NCBI GenBank assembly: GCA_023269335.1
Contig: JAHFTM010000002.1
Coordinates: forward strand, 1-23,550
DNA: 23,550 bases
Direction of reading: 5' to 3'
Source: Chlamydiia bacterium
GTDB taxonomy: Bacteria; Chlamydiota; Chlamydiia; Chlamydiales; FEN-1388
Under the pieces are notes generated by a model. The model saw only the letters and a list, made by a program, of their open reading frames with translations. It was not told the DNA's origin and made no database searches. Shown piece by piece: positions 6,551 through 16,125 of this stretch (positions are counted from its first letter, which is position 1; each line of letters opens with the position of its first letter). A program made the position numbers and the translations under genes.

Positions 6551-9328
6551 TTAGCTCGGCTGTTCAAACGGCCTCTGTTCATCAATCCCCGCATCCATGT
6601 TTGGCGTTTGACTATCAAGAACCGGTGGTGGTGGTGGCGCACTTTTTTCCACAGGATTTTTATGAGCACCTTCAAGACGTGTCAACTTGGCTCGCTTTTC
6701 TTCAACGTTCCATTCGCCTTTGAAAATCTTTTGTACGTCATCGCTATCTAGAGTTTCAAACTCAATGAGCATCTTGGTCATGAGTTCAACCATCTCTTTA
6801 TTTTCACGAATAAGCTTCAAGGCATACTGATTGGCATCGTCGATAATGCGGCGCACTTCTTTGTCAATTTCTTGCGCTGTCTTCTCTGAGTAAAGCTTTT
6901 CACGAAAGCCGCTCATACCAAGATACTGACCACCTTCTGTTCTTTCATCATAGGTTACCGTTCCTAAAAGATCACTCATACCCCATTCACAAACCATACT
7001 GCGTGCTAATTGCGTCGCACGTTCGATATCTTGTTTTGCACCAGATGAAATGTCTCCTACAAAAATTTCTTCGGCAGCTCTGCCACCCATAAGAATCGCC
7101 AGCTGATCTAAAATCTCTGTCTTCCAGTAACTGACACGGTTTTTCTTAGGCAAAAACATAGTCGCTCCCAATGAAAAGCCACGCGGAATAATCGTTACCT
7201 TATCAACGGGATCAGAATGCTTTACAAAAAGACCAATTATCGTGTGACCTGACTCATGATAGGCAGTTGTTTTCTTTTCCTGCTCATCAAGCTCTAGACT
7301 TCTACGTTCTTTGCCATACAGCACCTTATCACGCGCTTCAAGCACATCAGGCTCTGTGACTGCACTTCTTCCTTTTCTAGCCGCTAAAAGAGCTGCTTCA
7401 TTTAATAGATTTTGCAAGTCAGCGCCTGAACTACCAGGCGTACTTCTAGCTACAGTCATCAGATCGACAGAACCATCAAGCTTAATCTTGCGCGCATGCA
7501 CCTTCAAAATTTCAAAACGACCTTTGATGTCTGGAAGCGGAATGTAGACCTGCCTGTCAAAACGACCTGGTCTTAATAGTGCCTTATCAAGTACATCTGG
7601 ACGGTTTGTCGCAGCAATCATGATAATGCCTTCAGTCGTATCAAAACCATCCATTTCGACGAGCAGTTGGTTGAGTGTCTGCTCACGCTCATCATGACCG
7701 CCACCAACACCAGCTCCTCGATGACGACCTACAGCGTCAATTTCATCCATAAAGATGATGCAGGGAGCATTTTTTTTAGCTTCTTCAAACATCTTACGGA
7801 TACGGCTTGCACCGACACCAACAAACATCTCAACGAAGTCGGAACCAGAAATCGAAAAGAAGGGACAGTCTGCTTCACCAGCTACCGCTTTAGCAACTAA
7901 TGTTTTACCTGTTCCTGGTGAACCAATGCACAATACTCCCTTTGGAATCCTACCACCAAGCGCTGTGAATTTTTGTGGGTTTTTAAGAAATTCGACAATC
8001 TCTTGAAGCTCCTCGATGGATTCGTCAATACCAGCTACATCTTTAAAAGTCACTTTCGTCGACCCTTTAGGATACAGTTTTGCAGGAGACTTTCCAAAAT
8101 CCATAGCACTCGATCCCATCCCCTTCATCTGCCTTGAAAAGGCAAAATAAAGCAGTAAGAGAATCAAGAAAATAGGAGCTACGCTGAGCAAATAGTTAAA
8201 GTAGTTAGGCGGCAACTCTTCACTCTTAAAGGTTTTCTCAAGCACCTTATTGGATGGCTGATCAGGCGCTTTAAAAAAGGCACCATGGTTATTTTCAAAC
8301 GCTAACCATTCTTCTTTTGCATTGACAAACCACTGGTGGAAAATTTCTGAATCTTGCTTTTCAAGTGCACGTGTAGAAAGTTCTTGGTTATTAAAAAACC
8401 AAACAACCTGACCTACTTGCTGACGCGTTTTTTCAAGCTTTGTTTTGTTATCTTCGATCTTCTGAAGCACGCTTGTGAATTCATCCAGCGTATCTTTATA
8501 GCTACGAGTACTGCGAAGCTGTCGCAACCGGATATGATCTTTTTCCTCACCAAGCAGACTGACAATGGTTTTCAGATTCTCAGAAACTGCTTTTATTGCT
8601 TGAAAACGCTCGGCGCTATTTGCCTCTTGCGAGATGCGAGAAAGCTCAGTGTCTTGCTTTCTAAGTTCTTGCTTGATCGACTCTGTTCCAATGCCTAAAA
8701 GAGGTGAGCGTAAGTTCCTCAAGAGCACTTGCAAGTTCTTAATAATTTCATCTACTTTTTCACTTGCTTTTGAACTTTGTAAAGAGCTTGAAGCTTGAGA
8801 AATTTCATTTTTTACATCTCTGAGCGAAGCGAAGGTCTTTTCAGGAGCTTGTGTGATAATGATATGATTTTCACGATCAGGCGCATCAAAGATCTCGTCA
8901 AAAACGCGAAATCCTGAATTTGGAATCGCCTCTCCCGATATCTTTAAATAAAGCTCTGCTGCCTCTGTCACGCGTTTTTTTAACAGCCCAAGTTCTGCGT
9001 CAAGGCGCGTCTTTTCCATTTGAAGCTCATGACTTGTGTCGAGAACTTCAAGATATTTAAAACGATTTTTACCCTCTTCAGCTTTCTCTTCACGAAATTT
9101 ACCAGAGAAAGTGACTAAATTGTTGTTGGAGGCTGTTTTTCGCAATTCATCCGGAAGTACAAGATCCAGATTGAGAAGGTGCTCAAGTTGGTAGCTAAAT
9201 GAGATGCGTGCTACCTTTGTCTCGAGAAAATTTTGCAGTAAAATCAGAGCAACAATGATCCCCATAACAATCAGAATAATTGAATTGGAAGCATTTTTTT
9301 TCGGATCCGTTTTCTTTTCCTCAGCCAT
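6551..9328 (-). CDS. ftsH: ATP-dependent zinc metalloprotease FtsH
   Basis: A 925-residue membrane AAA+ protease that degrades misassembled membrane proteins and short-lived regulators. Order: cytoplasmic tail; TM1 at about 16-33; a very long periplasmic region of about 340 residues with coiled-coil-like segments (100-125, 215-305); TM2 at about 380-397; AAA domain with Walker A GSPGTGKT (469-476), Walker B IIFMDEID (524-531) and the second region of homology around [20 protein letters not shown] (573-592). The M41 protease domain has HESGH (691-695) and the likely third zinc ligand Asp767 in [12 protein letters not shown]. The C-terminus adds a six-Pro run (898-903). E. coli FtsH has 644 residues with a periplasmic part of about 70; chlamydial orthologues are also about 900. 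It lies 69 bp downstream of tilS on the same strand. Confidence 0.98.
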   Translation of the reverse strand: MAEEKKTDPKKNASNSIILIVMGIIVALILLQNFLETKVARISFSYQLEHLLNLDLVLPDELRKTASNNNLVTFSGKFREEKAEEGKNRFKYLEVLDTSHELQMEKTRLDAELGLLKKRVTEAAELYLKISGEAIPNSGFRVFDEIFDAPDRENHIIITQAPEKTFASLRDVKNEISQASSSLQSSKASEKVDEIIKNLQVLLRNLRSPLLGIGTESIKQELRKQDTELSRISQEANSAERFQAIKAVSENLKTIVSLLGEEKDHIRLRQLRSTRSYKDTLDEFTSVLQKIEDNKTKLEKTRQQVGQVVWFFNNQELSTRALEKQDSEIFHQWFVNAKEEWLAFENNHGAFFKAPDQPSNKVLEKTFKSEELPPNYFNYLLSVAPIFLILLLLYFAFSRQMKGMGSSAMDFGKSPAKLYPKGSTKVTFKDVAGIDESIEELQEIVEFLKNPQKFTALGGRIPKGVLCIGSPGTGKTLVAKAVAGEADCPFFSISGSDFVEMFVGVGASRIRKMFEEAKKNAPCIIFMDEIDAVGRHRGAGVGGGHDEREQTLNQLLVEMDGFDTTEGIIMIAATNRPDVLDKALLRPGRFDRQVYIPLPDIKGRFEILKVHARKIKLDGSVDLMTVARSTPGSSGADLQNLLNEAALLAARKGRSAVTEPDVLEARDKVLYGKERRSLELDEQEKKTTAYHESGHTIIGLFVKHSDPVDKVTIIPRGFSLGATMFLPKKNRVSYWKTEILDQLAILMGGRAAEEIFVGDISSGAKQDIERATQLARSMVCEWGMSDLLGTVTYDERTEGGQYLGMSGFREKLYSEKTAQEIDKEVRRIIDDANQYALKLIRENKEMVELMTKMLIEFETLDSDDVQKIFKGEWNVEEKRAKLTRLEGAHKNPVEKSAPPPPPVLDSQTPNMDAGIDEQRPFEQPS

Positions 9329-9397
9329 AACCTTTGACCATTTCCAGCGTTAGATACAATTCGTGCAGTATAACAGTAAGGTGATATCTTTAAAACC

Positions 9398-10753
9398 CTA
9401 CTTTTTTAGGCTAATATAGAGTAAAGAGTCAGATGTCAAGTTTTTATTATATTTTAATAAAAAATCTTCTACCACTTCAGCGCCTTGAAAAATGAATGGG
9501 CAGCTATTCCAGAGAATGTGAGGGACTTTTTTCTCACTTAAAGCTCTTTCCATTATTTTTCCTTGAAAAGCATGTTTTGCTTTCATCTGTCCCAGAGGCA
9601 TCCTTAAAAAATAGTCTCCTTTTGGCAAAAAAGTAACACAGTCACCTTTCCAGAGATCAAGCCAATGGTTTTTCTTTATACCAGCCACCCTCTGTTCTTC
9701 AACTTTTACACTCCATGGACCAAAAGCATACTCACCAATCTGCAACGGCACGCTTTCATGCAAAAAAGACTCTTCTTTTTCTAAAATAAACAGACGTTTT
9801 CGATCAAAATAAAGCCTCTTTCCATCCACTAAAAGCCATTTATTGGCTGCATTCGATTCTATCAAAGTCAAAGCCAGTTCGACCTGCCTACGATTGAAAG
9901 AAAAGCTATACATCTCTCCCAGACGACGAAAAAGCGCGCGCCTTTCGATATCTGTTGCAGGGAAAGTAGCACTAAAATCAAAAAGAACGCCCAAGTCAGA
10001 TGGAATACAAGCTGCAAAATAAGGGTTTACTTTCTCATCAAAATAAGCACGCATCTGTCTTGCTTCTTGTGAGATATGAAGCACGCTTTCTTGAAATTCT
10101 TTGCCAAAAGATGTGCGTAAATAAGGAAAGATCTCTTCTCTCATTTTAGCACGCAAAAATTTTGGATTTTTATTTGAAGGGTCTTCAAAAAAGGAAATTT
10201 CTCTTTTCTGAAGAAATTGTGTAATTTCACTTTTTTGAACCGACAAAAGTGGTCTGAAAATAGTAAGAGAGCCAATTTTTGTGATTGATTGCATACCACA
10301 AAGGTAGGCCAAATTTGAGCCCTCTAAAAACCGCTTGAAAACCGTCTCTAGCTGATCCTCTAGCTGATGAGCTAACAAAATACCTTGGGCAGCAATTTTT
10401 GTGGCAATTTGTGAAAAAAATTCAAGTCGCTCATCACGACTTTCAGCTTCTAGATTTGTCTTATATTTTTCAGGCGTGAGTCTTGTAGTGTGAAAAGGGA
10501 GATTCAATGTACAAGCAAGCTGGCAAATTTTCTCACATTCAGTTGCACTTTCAGCCCTCCAACCATGATCAACATGCACAAGATGCAGGTCAAGCGGCTT
10601 TGTTTTTTGATAGTCAATAAGAAGATGTAAGAGACAAATAGAGTCAGAGCCACCCGAAAGTCCAAGCAAGAGAGGACGGCTGGGATCAATGTAGCTATCA
10701 AAAAATTGAAACACTTTTTCTAAAATAGAATCACTCACAATGATTAGCAACAC
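9398..10753 (-). CDS. tilS: tRNA(Ile)-lysidine synthetase TilS
   Basis: A 451-residue cytoplasmic enzyme of the N-type ATP-pyrophosphatase group. It attaches lysine to C34 of the CAU-anticodon tRNA-Ile, so that the tRNA reads AUA and is charged with Ile. The PP-loop SGGSDS is at 33-38, followed by LHLVHVDHGWR (about 56-66) and LLAHQLEDQLETVFKRFLEGSNL (about 130-152). The C-terminal part carries the TilS-type tail with FLPKGDYF. Length is normal. The start is uncertain: the frame opens with GTG at 10753 and has another GTG at 10738, and neither has a clear ribosome binding site. The upstream side is only 25 bp from the inverted-repeat element at 10779, so its leader or promoter probably involves that element. 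It precedes ftsH, as in Chlamydia. Confidence 0.95.
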   Translation of the reverse strand: MLLIIVSDSILEKVFQFFDSYIDPSRPLLLGLSGGSDSICLLHLLIDYQKTKPLDLHLVHVDHGWRAESATECEKICQLACTLNLPFHTTRLTPEKYKTNLEAESRDERLEFFSQIATKIAAQGILLAHQLEDQLETVFKRFLEGSNLAYLCGMQSITKIGSLTIFRPLLSVQKSEITQFLQKREISFFEDPSNKNPKFLRAKMREEIFPYLRTSFGKEFQESVLHISQEARQMRAYFDEKVNPYFAACIPSDLGVLFDFSATFPATDIERRALFRRLGEMYSFSFNRRQVELALTLIESNAANKWLLVDGKRLYFDRKRLFILEKEESFLHESVPLQIGEYAFGPWSVKVEEQRVAGIKKNHWLDLWKGDCVTFLPKGDYFLRMPLGQMKAKHAFQGKIMERALSEKKVPHILWNSCPFIFQGAEVVEDFLLKYNKNLTSDSLLYISLKK

Positions 10754-10778
10754 CCTAGGTAAAGAACAACAAGAGTTA

Positions 10779-10940
10779 CAGAACAGGATATTAGGATCGG
10801 CTACGCCGGCAAGATAAGGAAATCATTTATTTTCAAATTCTTGCTTTAAAAAAATCAAACTTATTGTTTAAATTTGTTACTCAAAATGGAAGTAATTCAC
10901 TCTACCCTGCCGGCGTAGCCGATCCTAATATCCTGTTCTG
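10779..10940. mobile_element. MITE-like element with perfect 33-bp inverted ends
   Basis: The arm at 10779-10811 (starting CAGAACAGGATATTAGG) and the arm at 10908-10940 (ending CCTAATATCCTGTTCTG) are perfect reverse complements over 33 nt. Beyond one mismatch on the outer side, five more pairs extend the repeat (GAGTT at 10773-10777 against AGCTC-side bases 10942-10946, one of them G-T). The 96-bp core is AT-rich and noncoding; the arms carry a GC-rich GGCTACGCCGGC. Size, structure and lack of coding capacity suggest a non-autonomous miniature inverted-repeat transposable element. No convincing target-site duplication is seen. An extended palindromic regulatory or dispersed repeat is the alternative. 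Confidence 0.6.
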
Positions 10941-11109
10941 CAGCTCATCTTGTTGCTCGCTCTTATGATCTATAGCCTGCCAGTATATCTCTGTTACTGA
11001 TTGCTGTCCTCTGAAAAGCTAAGTGTTCACGGGAGAATTACGAGCGACTGGACAAGCGAAGCACACTAGATTCAAGGAAGAGTCTCGTGAACATTTACTT
11101 AAAAGGCAG
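10941..11109. other. Intergenic DNA with a second, looser palindrome
   Basis: Between the MITE-like element and the lptF promoter lies noncoding DNA with TGTTCACG (11024-11031) and CGTGAACA (11086-11093) as 8-bp inverted arms. Purine-rich AAGT-type flanks make the outer ends (near 11021 and 11100) partly complementary too. GCTGTCCT occurs directly at 11003-11010 and again at 11122-11129. It may be a degraded repeat element or a structured RNA; I cannot decide which. Confidence 0.35.
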
Positions 11110-11139
11110 TTTGTTGCAAATCGCTGTCCTGTAGTATAC
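11110..11139 (+). promoter_or_regulatory. Promoter of the lptF-lptG-murF/alr operon
   Basis: TTGTTG (11110-11115), an 18-nt spacer, then TATACT (11134-11139). The predicted start near 11146 is about 25 nt before the ATG at 11170. Consensus match only. Confidence 0.45.
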
Positions 11140-11169
11140 TCTGTGTTTCACTAACTTTTGTGGATACTC

Positions 11170-12348
11170 ATGACTTTTACGAAACTACGCGCATTTTTTA
11201 CCCTGCCCACACTTTGGCGCTACTTCCTGACTCAATACATTAAAGTTTTCTCTCTTTCTTTCTTCGGCTTTCTTGCTATCTTGCTCTCTACACGCCTTGA
11301 AGATTTTGCCCACTTCCTCTCACTTGGCGCCGACATTCCTGCTACCTTGCTGTATATGGTCTACCAAATCCCCTACGTCTTGCAAATCGCCCTACCTATC
11401 TCAAGTCTGATCGCCTCCTTGTACTTATTTCAAAAACTTTCGCAAAACAGCGCTTTGACAAGCCTACGAGCTGCAGGAATCAGCCTCCTGGAAATCATCA
11501 CCCCTCTTATCCTGTTTAGTATCACTCTTGCCTTGATTACTTTTTATCTTGTCTTAGATATCAGCGCCATCTCTCACAAGCGGGCAAAAGAGCTTGAATT
11601 TCAACTACGCTCCATGAATCCGCTTGCCCTCATGCATAACTCTAAAGCTATGGAAGAAAAAGGCTTTAATGTGGATATGAAAGGCTCGTTGCAACGTGAT
11701 GGAAAAGCAACAGACTTTATCATGGCTATGCGCAATGGCGAAAGTGATAAAATAGCGCTCTTTTTAGCAAAAAATATGAAAGTTGAAGGTACCCGTCTGA
11801 TCGGCTCGAACTTATCTTTCATCAGCACCTTTGAAAATGAAGAGACTAATCACTTCGATCACCTGGTCATTGAAAACTCAAAGGAAAATCTCATTCAGCT
11901 GCAAGATCTTTCAAAAGCCGTGAACACAAAGCGCCTGCGCTTGAGTAATGATGATATGAAACTCGCCCTCCTTGTTGCTAAGAAAAATGACATGCAGACA
12001 AAAGTAGAAGAGAAAAGATTTCTTGGCCAAAGTAAACGCTATGTCAACCGGCTTCTTTGCCGCGTGCAGACCGAGATTTCTCGTCGTATTTCGCTCTCTC
12101 TTTCTATCGTCTCTTTTGCCCTTCTGGGAGCTGCCTTCGGCACCTCTTTTGGCCGTATACACTCAAGAAGGCGGCTCATCTACGCACTTCTTTTGACAAG
12201 CTTTTTCCTTTTATGTTTCTTAGGTGCAAAAGGGATGCAAGGCGCGGTCATGCCAGCAGTACTCCTTTATTTTCTGCCTCACATAGTACTTATTGGCGCT
12301 GCAATTTTGCGCTTGGTGCGGATGCAAAAAGGACTACAAATATCATGA
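11170..12348 (+). CDS. lptF: LPS export permease LptF (YjgP/YjgQ family)
   Basis: A 392-residue inner-membrane subunit that, with LptG and the LptB ATPase, extracts lipopolysaccharide and hands it to LptC/LptA. Its layout is typical: an N-terminal LWRYFLTQYIKVF, three helices at about 20-125, a large periplasmic beta-jellyroll part from about 145 to 270, and three C-terminal helices from about 285 (RISLSLSIVSFALLGAAFG). The helix-linking signature LPISSLIASLYLFQKLSQNSAL is the conserved LptF/G cytoplasmic coupling region. I start at the ATG at 11170 because GTGGA lies 5 nt upstream; the longer TTG reading from 11158 includes that site. It overlaps lptG by 4 bp (ATGA). LptF versus LptG is assigned from gene order only. 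Confidence 0.88.
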   Translation: MTFTKLRAFFTLPTLWRYFLTQYIKVFSLSFFGFLAILLSTRLEDFAHFLSLGADIPATLLYMVYQIPYVLQIALPISSLIASLYLFQKLSQNSALTSLRAAGISLLEIITPLILFSITLALITFYLVLDISAISHKRAKELEFQLRSMNPLALMHNSKAMEEKGFNVDMKGSLQRDGKATDFIMAMRNGESDKIALFLAKNMKVEGTRLIGSNLSFISTFENEETNHFDHLVIENSKENLIQLQDLSKAVNTKRLRLSNDDMKLALLVAKKNDMQTKVEEKRFLGQSKRYVNRLLCRVQTEISRRISLSLSIVSFALLGAAFGTSFGRIHSRRRLIYALLLTSFFLLCFLGAKGMQGAVMPAVLLYFLPHIVLIGAAILRLVRMQKGLQIS

Positions 12349-13412
12349 ATATCTGGCAACGCTATTTTTATAAAGAGTACCTTTTTACAATTATCTTTTT
12401 ACTATTCAGCATTTATGGCCTGTATGTCATCGTTGACATCATGGCGCACCTGAAAGTGGCCACCGATTCCAAAAGCTCGCTTCTTATCTTGATTGAATAC
12501 TACCTATCTACTTTTTCAAAGCGTCTGGATGTGCTTATCCCCTTTTCTATTTTGATCGCCACGATCCGCACTCTGTATAACTTTCAATCTAAAGGTGAGC
12601 TTGTAGCGATGCTTGCGAGCGGTATTTCAAGACTAGAGCTCCTCAAACCCTTTCTCATAGTAGCAGCTTCCTTTTCGCTCCTTTTATATGCTAACTATGA
12701 ATGGGTTCTTCCTTCTGCCCTTTCCAACATCGCCACTATTGCTGAGACGCGTTTTGGTAAGGAGCAAGACAGCTTTGAGATCAAAAAACCTCAAGAGGTC
12801 ATGCTGCAAGATGGATCTAAGCTTATCTACTCTTCATTTAAGCGCAGTGACAAAACCTTTCATGATGTCTTTTGGATTCGATCAGCAGATAGCATCTTTC
12901 ACATGAAAACACTTTCCTGCTCTGGCTCGCCTCCCTGTGGCAAATGGGTCGATGAAATAACCAGAAATAGTAGTGGACTACTTGAAACGACGCGCTCTGT
13001 GGAAAACTATGATTTCAAAGACATGCGCTTTGATTTACATGCCTTAAAAAATAGCATCGTTGTCCCACAAGAGCTCTCTTTATGGGAGCTAGTCAAGCAG
13101 TCATGGCTTTATTTTGATTCATCATCACCGAGAGCGGCAGAAGTAAAAGCCTACCTTGTCTATAAACTCACCTTTCCTTGGATGTGCCTCCTGGCTTTCA
13201 TAGCACCAGCCCCTTTTTGTATGCGCTTTACCAGAATGATGCCCATTTTGATGACCTATCTTGTAGCTATTGCCGGCCTTTTCTGCATGAGCATCCTCTT
13301 ACAAACTGCCCTATCAATAGCAAGACATCAATTGCTCGCCCCCTATTTTGCAATCGGAATACCTTGGCTTGTAGCGCTTTATTATTTTGGAAAACCTTAT
13401 CTTAGGCTGTAA
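12345..13412 (+). CDS. lptG: LPS export permease LptG (YjgP/YjgQ family)
   Basis: A 355-residue partner of LptF in the LPS-extracting ABC transporter. It starts MNIWQRYFYKEYLFTIIFLL, the family N-terminus, followed by the coupling region IPFSILIATIRTLYNFQSKGEL (about 66-87) and ASGISRLELLKPF. A periplasmic jellyroll-like part follows, then C-terminal helices from about residue 275. An open frame runs 288 bp further upstream, but that part is a shadow of lptF; the ATG overlapping the lptF stop is the true start and implies translational coupling. AGGA lies about 11 nt upstream. SCSGSPPCGKW (around 187-197) in the periplasmic part has two cysteines that could form a disulfide. The murF/alr gene begins 2 bp after the stop. 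Confidence 0.88.
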   Translation: MNIWQRYFYKEYLFTIIFLLFSIYGLYVIVDIMAHLKVATDSKSSLLILIEYYLSTFSKRLDVLIPFSILIATIRTLYNFQSKGELVAMLASGISRLELLKPFLIVAASFSLLLYANYEWVLPSALSNIATIAETRFGKEQDSFEIKKPQEVMLQDGSKLIYSSFKRSDKTFHDVFWIRSADSIFHMKTLSCSGSPPCGKWVDEITRNSSGLLETTRSVENYDFKDMRFDLHALKNSIVVPQELSLWELVKQSWLYFDSSSPRAAEVKAYLVYKLTFPWMCLLAFIAPAPFCMRFTRMMPILMTYLVAIAGLFCMSILLQTALSIARHQLLAPYFAIGIPWLVALYYFGKPYLRL

Positions 13413-13414
13413 CC

Positions 13415-15985
13415 ATGACCATGGAACCATTTGATCTGAGGAAGTGGCCACACTTCCAAGAAGCTCTGCAAGGTTCAAGTTTTGGGATTGAATCTGTCCC
13501 TGTCATCATCGACCAAGTGGCCATCGATTCCAGGAGAATCTCTTCTCGAAATGCTCTTTTTGTTGCCCTTACGGGCGCCCACTTCGACGGTCATGCTTTT
13601 ATTAAAGAAGCCTATAAAAAAGGTGCTCGCTACGCTGTTGTTAAAAAAGAAATAGCGCCAGAGCTCATTCCTAATGGCCTGAAAGTTTTCAAAGTAGAAG
13701 ACCCACTCAGAGCATTGCAGCAGATAGCTGCAAGCTATCGCCAAGAGATGCAAGCTAAAATCATTGCTATCACTGGATCTTTTGGCAAAACGATGCTGAA
13801 AGATCTTTTGCATCATCTTGTTGAAACGAGCTATGAGACCTATTCAAGCCCAGAAAGCTTTAACAGCCAGCTTGGCGTTGCCCTCAGCTTACTTAAAATC
13901 AAACGCTCCTGCCAGGTTGCTATTATTGAAGCTGGCATTTCAAAACCAAACGAGATGAGCCATCACCTTGAGATGATCAAGCCCGATCATGTGATCATCA
14001 CAAACATAGGAAGCGCTCACATCGGCACTCTTCTGACAAAAGAGGCCATTGCTAAAGAAAAAATGCTTTTGGCATCAGAGCTTAAAAATGGAAACTGGTG
14101 TCTTTTGCCTTCAGATATCGTAACTTTTTGCAAAGATGCTCCTCACTCCATTTTTTGGGATCTCTCAGACGATGCGCTGCCAAAAATTAGAAAATGCACA
14201 GCAAAAGAGCGCTGCTCGCTCAGCTACCAAATTACCTTTCCTAGCAGCTATAGCTACACAGGTGAAATTCAAGACGGCACCTCATATTTTCTAGATCTTA
14301 TCCAGATGGGTGTAAAAGCTGCCTACCTTTTAGGTGTCGATGAGCAGCTGATTTCGAAAAATGTCGATAGCTATTTTCCTGAGCCGATGCGCATTGAACT
14401 GTGGAAGTCGCAAAATGGAGCCACTATCATCAATGACACTTACTGCGCTGACCCTATGTCTTGCGATATCGCTCTCAAACAATTCGAAACTCTCGAAGAA
14501 AAAAAAGAATCTCGCTCTGGTGCTTCCAGAACAAGAAAAATCTTTCTTTTCAGCGGTTTGAGAAAAACATCTGAACACACTGTCTGCGATCTTCAAAGAG
14601 TTGCCCATGCTATTGCCAAGCATAAAGTCAACCTTTGCATCCTTTCTTTACCTAAAGAAAAGCTCACAAGCGAGCTTGTCTCGCAAATCAACCTCATCTC
14701 ACCGCAGACTGATGTGCTTGTAGCAAGAAATGAAAAAGAGGCGGCTTTAATTGCCAAAACAATGCTTGCCCCTGGCGACTCTGTGATCGTTAAAGGACCA
14801 AAAAAACGGCCGATCTTAGATCTCATTAAAGATTTTGAAGAGAGCTTGCCCAATAATCAGGTCATCATCAACCTAGCAGCCATCCAATCGAATATTGAGA
14901 TGATTCGGACACGCATTGATCCAAATACACGCATCATGGTCATGGTCAAAGCGCTGGCTTATGGCACAGACGACGTACGCATCGCAAAATTTCTTAAAAC
15001 AGCAGGTGTGGATATTTTCGGTGTTTCCTATGTCGATGAGGGTGTTGCCATGCGTGAGCAAGGCGTGAGCGAAGATATCTTCGTTCTTAATGCCATGGAA
15101 CATGAAATCGCAAAAGCTGTTAAATGGAGCTTGGAACTTGGTGTCTCTGAACCTCACCTCATAAGTAGCATTCAAAAAGAGGCTCAGCTACAAAACAAAA
15201 AAATCAAAGTACATCTGCATGTCGACACGGGCATGTGTCGCTTTGGCTGCCGCCAAGAACAGGTAAATGAGCTTGCCCAACTGATCAACAGCAGCCCAAA
15301 CCTGCTTTTCGAAGGTATCATGACACACTTTGCATCCTCAGAAAATCCAGAGGAAGATAGCTTTACTCTTAGGCAAGCAAAAGTCCTTGAAGATGCCATC
15401 GATACTCTTGCTGCAAATGACATTCACCCTAGATACAAACATGCCTCAAATTCAAGTGCTGCTATCCGCTTTGGCTTTAAGAAATTCAATATGATTCGCA
15501 TTGGCCTTGCAGCCTATGGCTTGCACACTTCGCAGGCGACCCAAGACAAACTTGAACTCAGGCCTGCTATCTCTCTTGTCTCACGTATCGTGGGCATCAA
15601 CGAATGTAAAGAGGGTGATACCATAAGCTATGGCAGAGCCCATAAAGTACAAAAGCCTTCAGCAAGGATTGCTGTGCTTCCTATAGGCTACTTCGATGGT
15701 CTGCATAGAAACTACAGCGGCAAAGGCTTTGTTATGATCCGTGGGCAGCGCGCGCCCATGGTTGGTAGGATCTGCATGGACTATATGATGTGTGATATTA
15801 CAGATATCCCTCATGCAAGCTTAGGTGACCCGGTCCTCATCTTTGGCGAAGATGAGAATGGTCAGTACCTTTCACCCGAAGAGCTGGCTCACTCGGGAGG
15901 CTCGATCGTCCATGAACTCCTCACCTGCCTTGGCCCACGCATTCGCAGGCTCTTCATCTATGATGAGTCGCTCCGCCCTCGCTAA
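13415..15985 (+). CDS. murF-alr: Bifunctional MurF / alanine racemase fusion
   Basis: An 856-residue cytoplasmic fusion of two peptidoglycan-precursor enzymes. Residues 1 to about 475 are MurF, which adds D-Ala-D-Ala to UDP-MurNAc-tripeptide: ATP loop TGSFGKT (120-126), IIEAGISKPNE (170-180), ITNIGSAHIGT (195-205) and INDTYCADP (339-347), matching the MurF DSYNANP block. Residues from about 480 to the end are a fold-type III PLP-dependent alanine racemase: VMVKALAYGTD with PLP Lys512, HVDTGMCRFG (602-611), MTHFASSE (636-643), catalytic Tyr739 in SYGR, and GRICMDYMMCDI (784-795). Every expected key residue is present, so both halves look active. AGG at 13404-13406, inside the end of lptG, gives an 8-nt spacing. 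The same fusion is well known in Bacteroidetes. Confidence 0.96.
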   Translation: MTMEPFDLRKWPHFQEALQGSSFGIESVPVIIDQVAIDSRRISSRNALFVALTGAHFDGHAFIKEAYKKGARYAVVKKEIAPELIPNGLKVFKVEDPLRALQQIAASYRQEMQAKIIAITGSFGKTMLKDLLHHLVETSYETYSSPESFNSQLGVALSLLKIKRSCQVAIIEAGISKPNEMSHHLEMIKPDHVIITNIGSAHIGTLLTKEAIAKEKMLLASELKNGNWCLLPSDIVTFCKDAPHSIFWDLSDDALPKIRKCTAKERCSLSYQITFPSSYSYTGEIQDGTSYFLDLIQMGVKAAYLLGVDEQLISKNVDSYFPEPMRIELWKSQNGATIINDTYCADPMSCDIALKQFETLEEKKESRSGASRTRKIFLFSGLRKTSEHTVCDLQRVAHAIAKHKVNLCILSLPKEKLTSELVSQINLISPQTDVLVARNEKEAALIAKTMLAPGDSVIVKGPKKRPILDLIKDFEESLPNNQVIINLAAIQSNIEMIRTRIDPNTRIMVMVKALAYGTDDVRIAKFLKTAGVDIFGVSYVDEGVAMREQGVSEDIFVLNAMEHEIAKAVKWSLELGVSEPHLISSIQKEAQLQNKKIKVHLHVDTGMCRFGCRQEQVNELAQLINSSPNLLFEGIMTHFASSENPEEDSFTLRQAKVLEDAIDTLAANDIHPRYKHASNSSAAIRFGFKKFNMIRIGLAAYGLHTSQATQDKLELRPAISLVSRIVGINECKEGDTISYGRAHKVQKPSARIAVLPIGYFDGLHRNYSGKGFVMIRGQRAPMVGRICMDYMMCDITDIPHASLGDPVLIFGEDENGQYLSPEELAHSGGSIVHELLTCLGPRIRRLFIYDESLRPR

Positions 15986-16125
15986 CAAATCTATCATGAC
16001 TTATAAACCTGAATTTTTCAAAACTGGTTAACTGTGGTGAAAAAATGACGTAACTCGTTGATACACTTGTAAAATTTTTGCCCGTATCAACAAACTTGCA
16101 TGCATTATTCAACAAAGCCTTGTTA

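Noticed and set aside
12057..12344. Upstream in-frame extension of lptG by 96 codons
   Set aside because: It lies entirely inside the 3' part of lptF in another frame, and its translation has no family likeness. The ATG overlapping the lptF stop gives the correct LptG N-terminus.
16057..16091. GTTGATAC / GTATCAAC inverted repeat after murF-alr as a terminator
   Set aside because: The stem is AT-rich with a 19-nt loop and no U-tract after the right arm. It is too weak to call, although the convergent position would suit a terminator.
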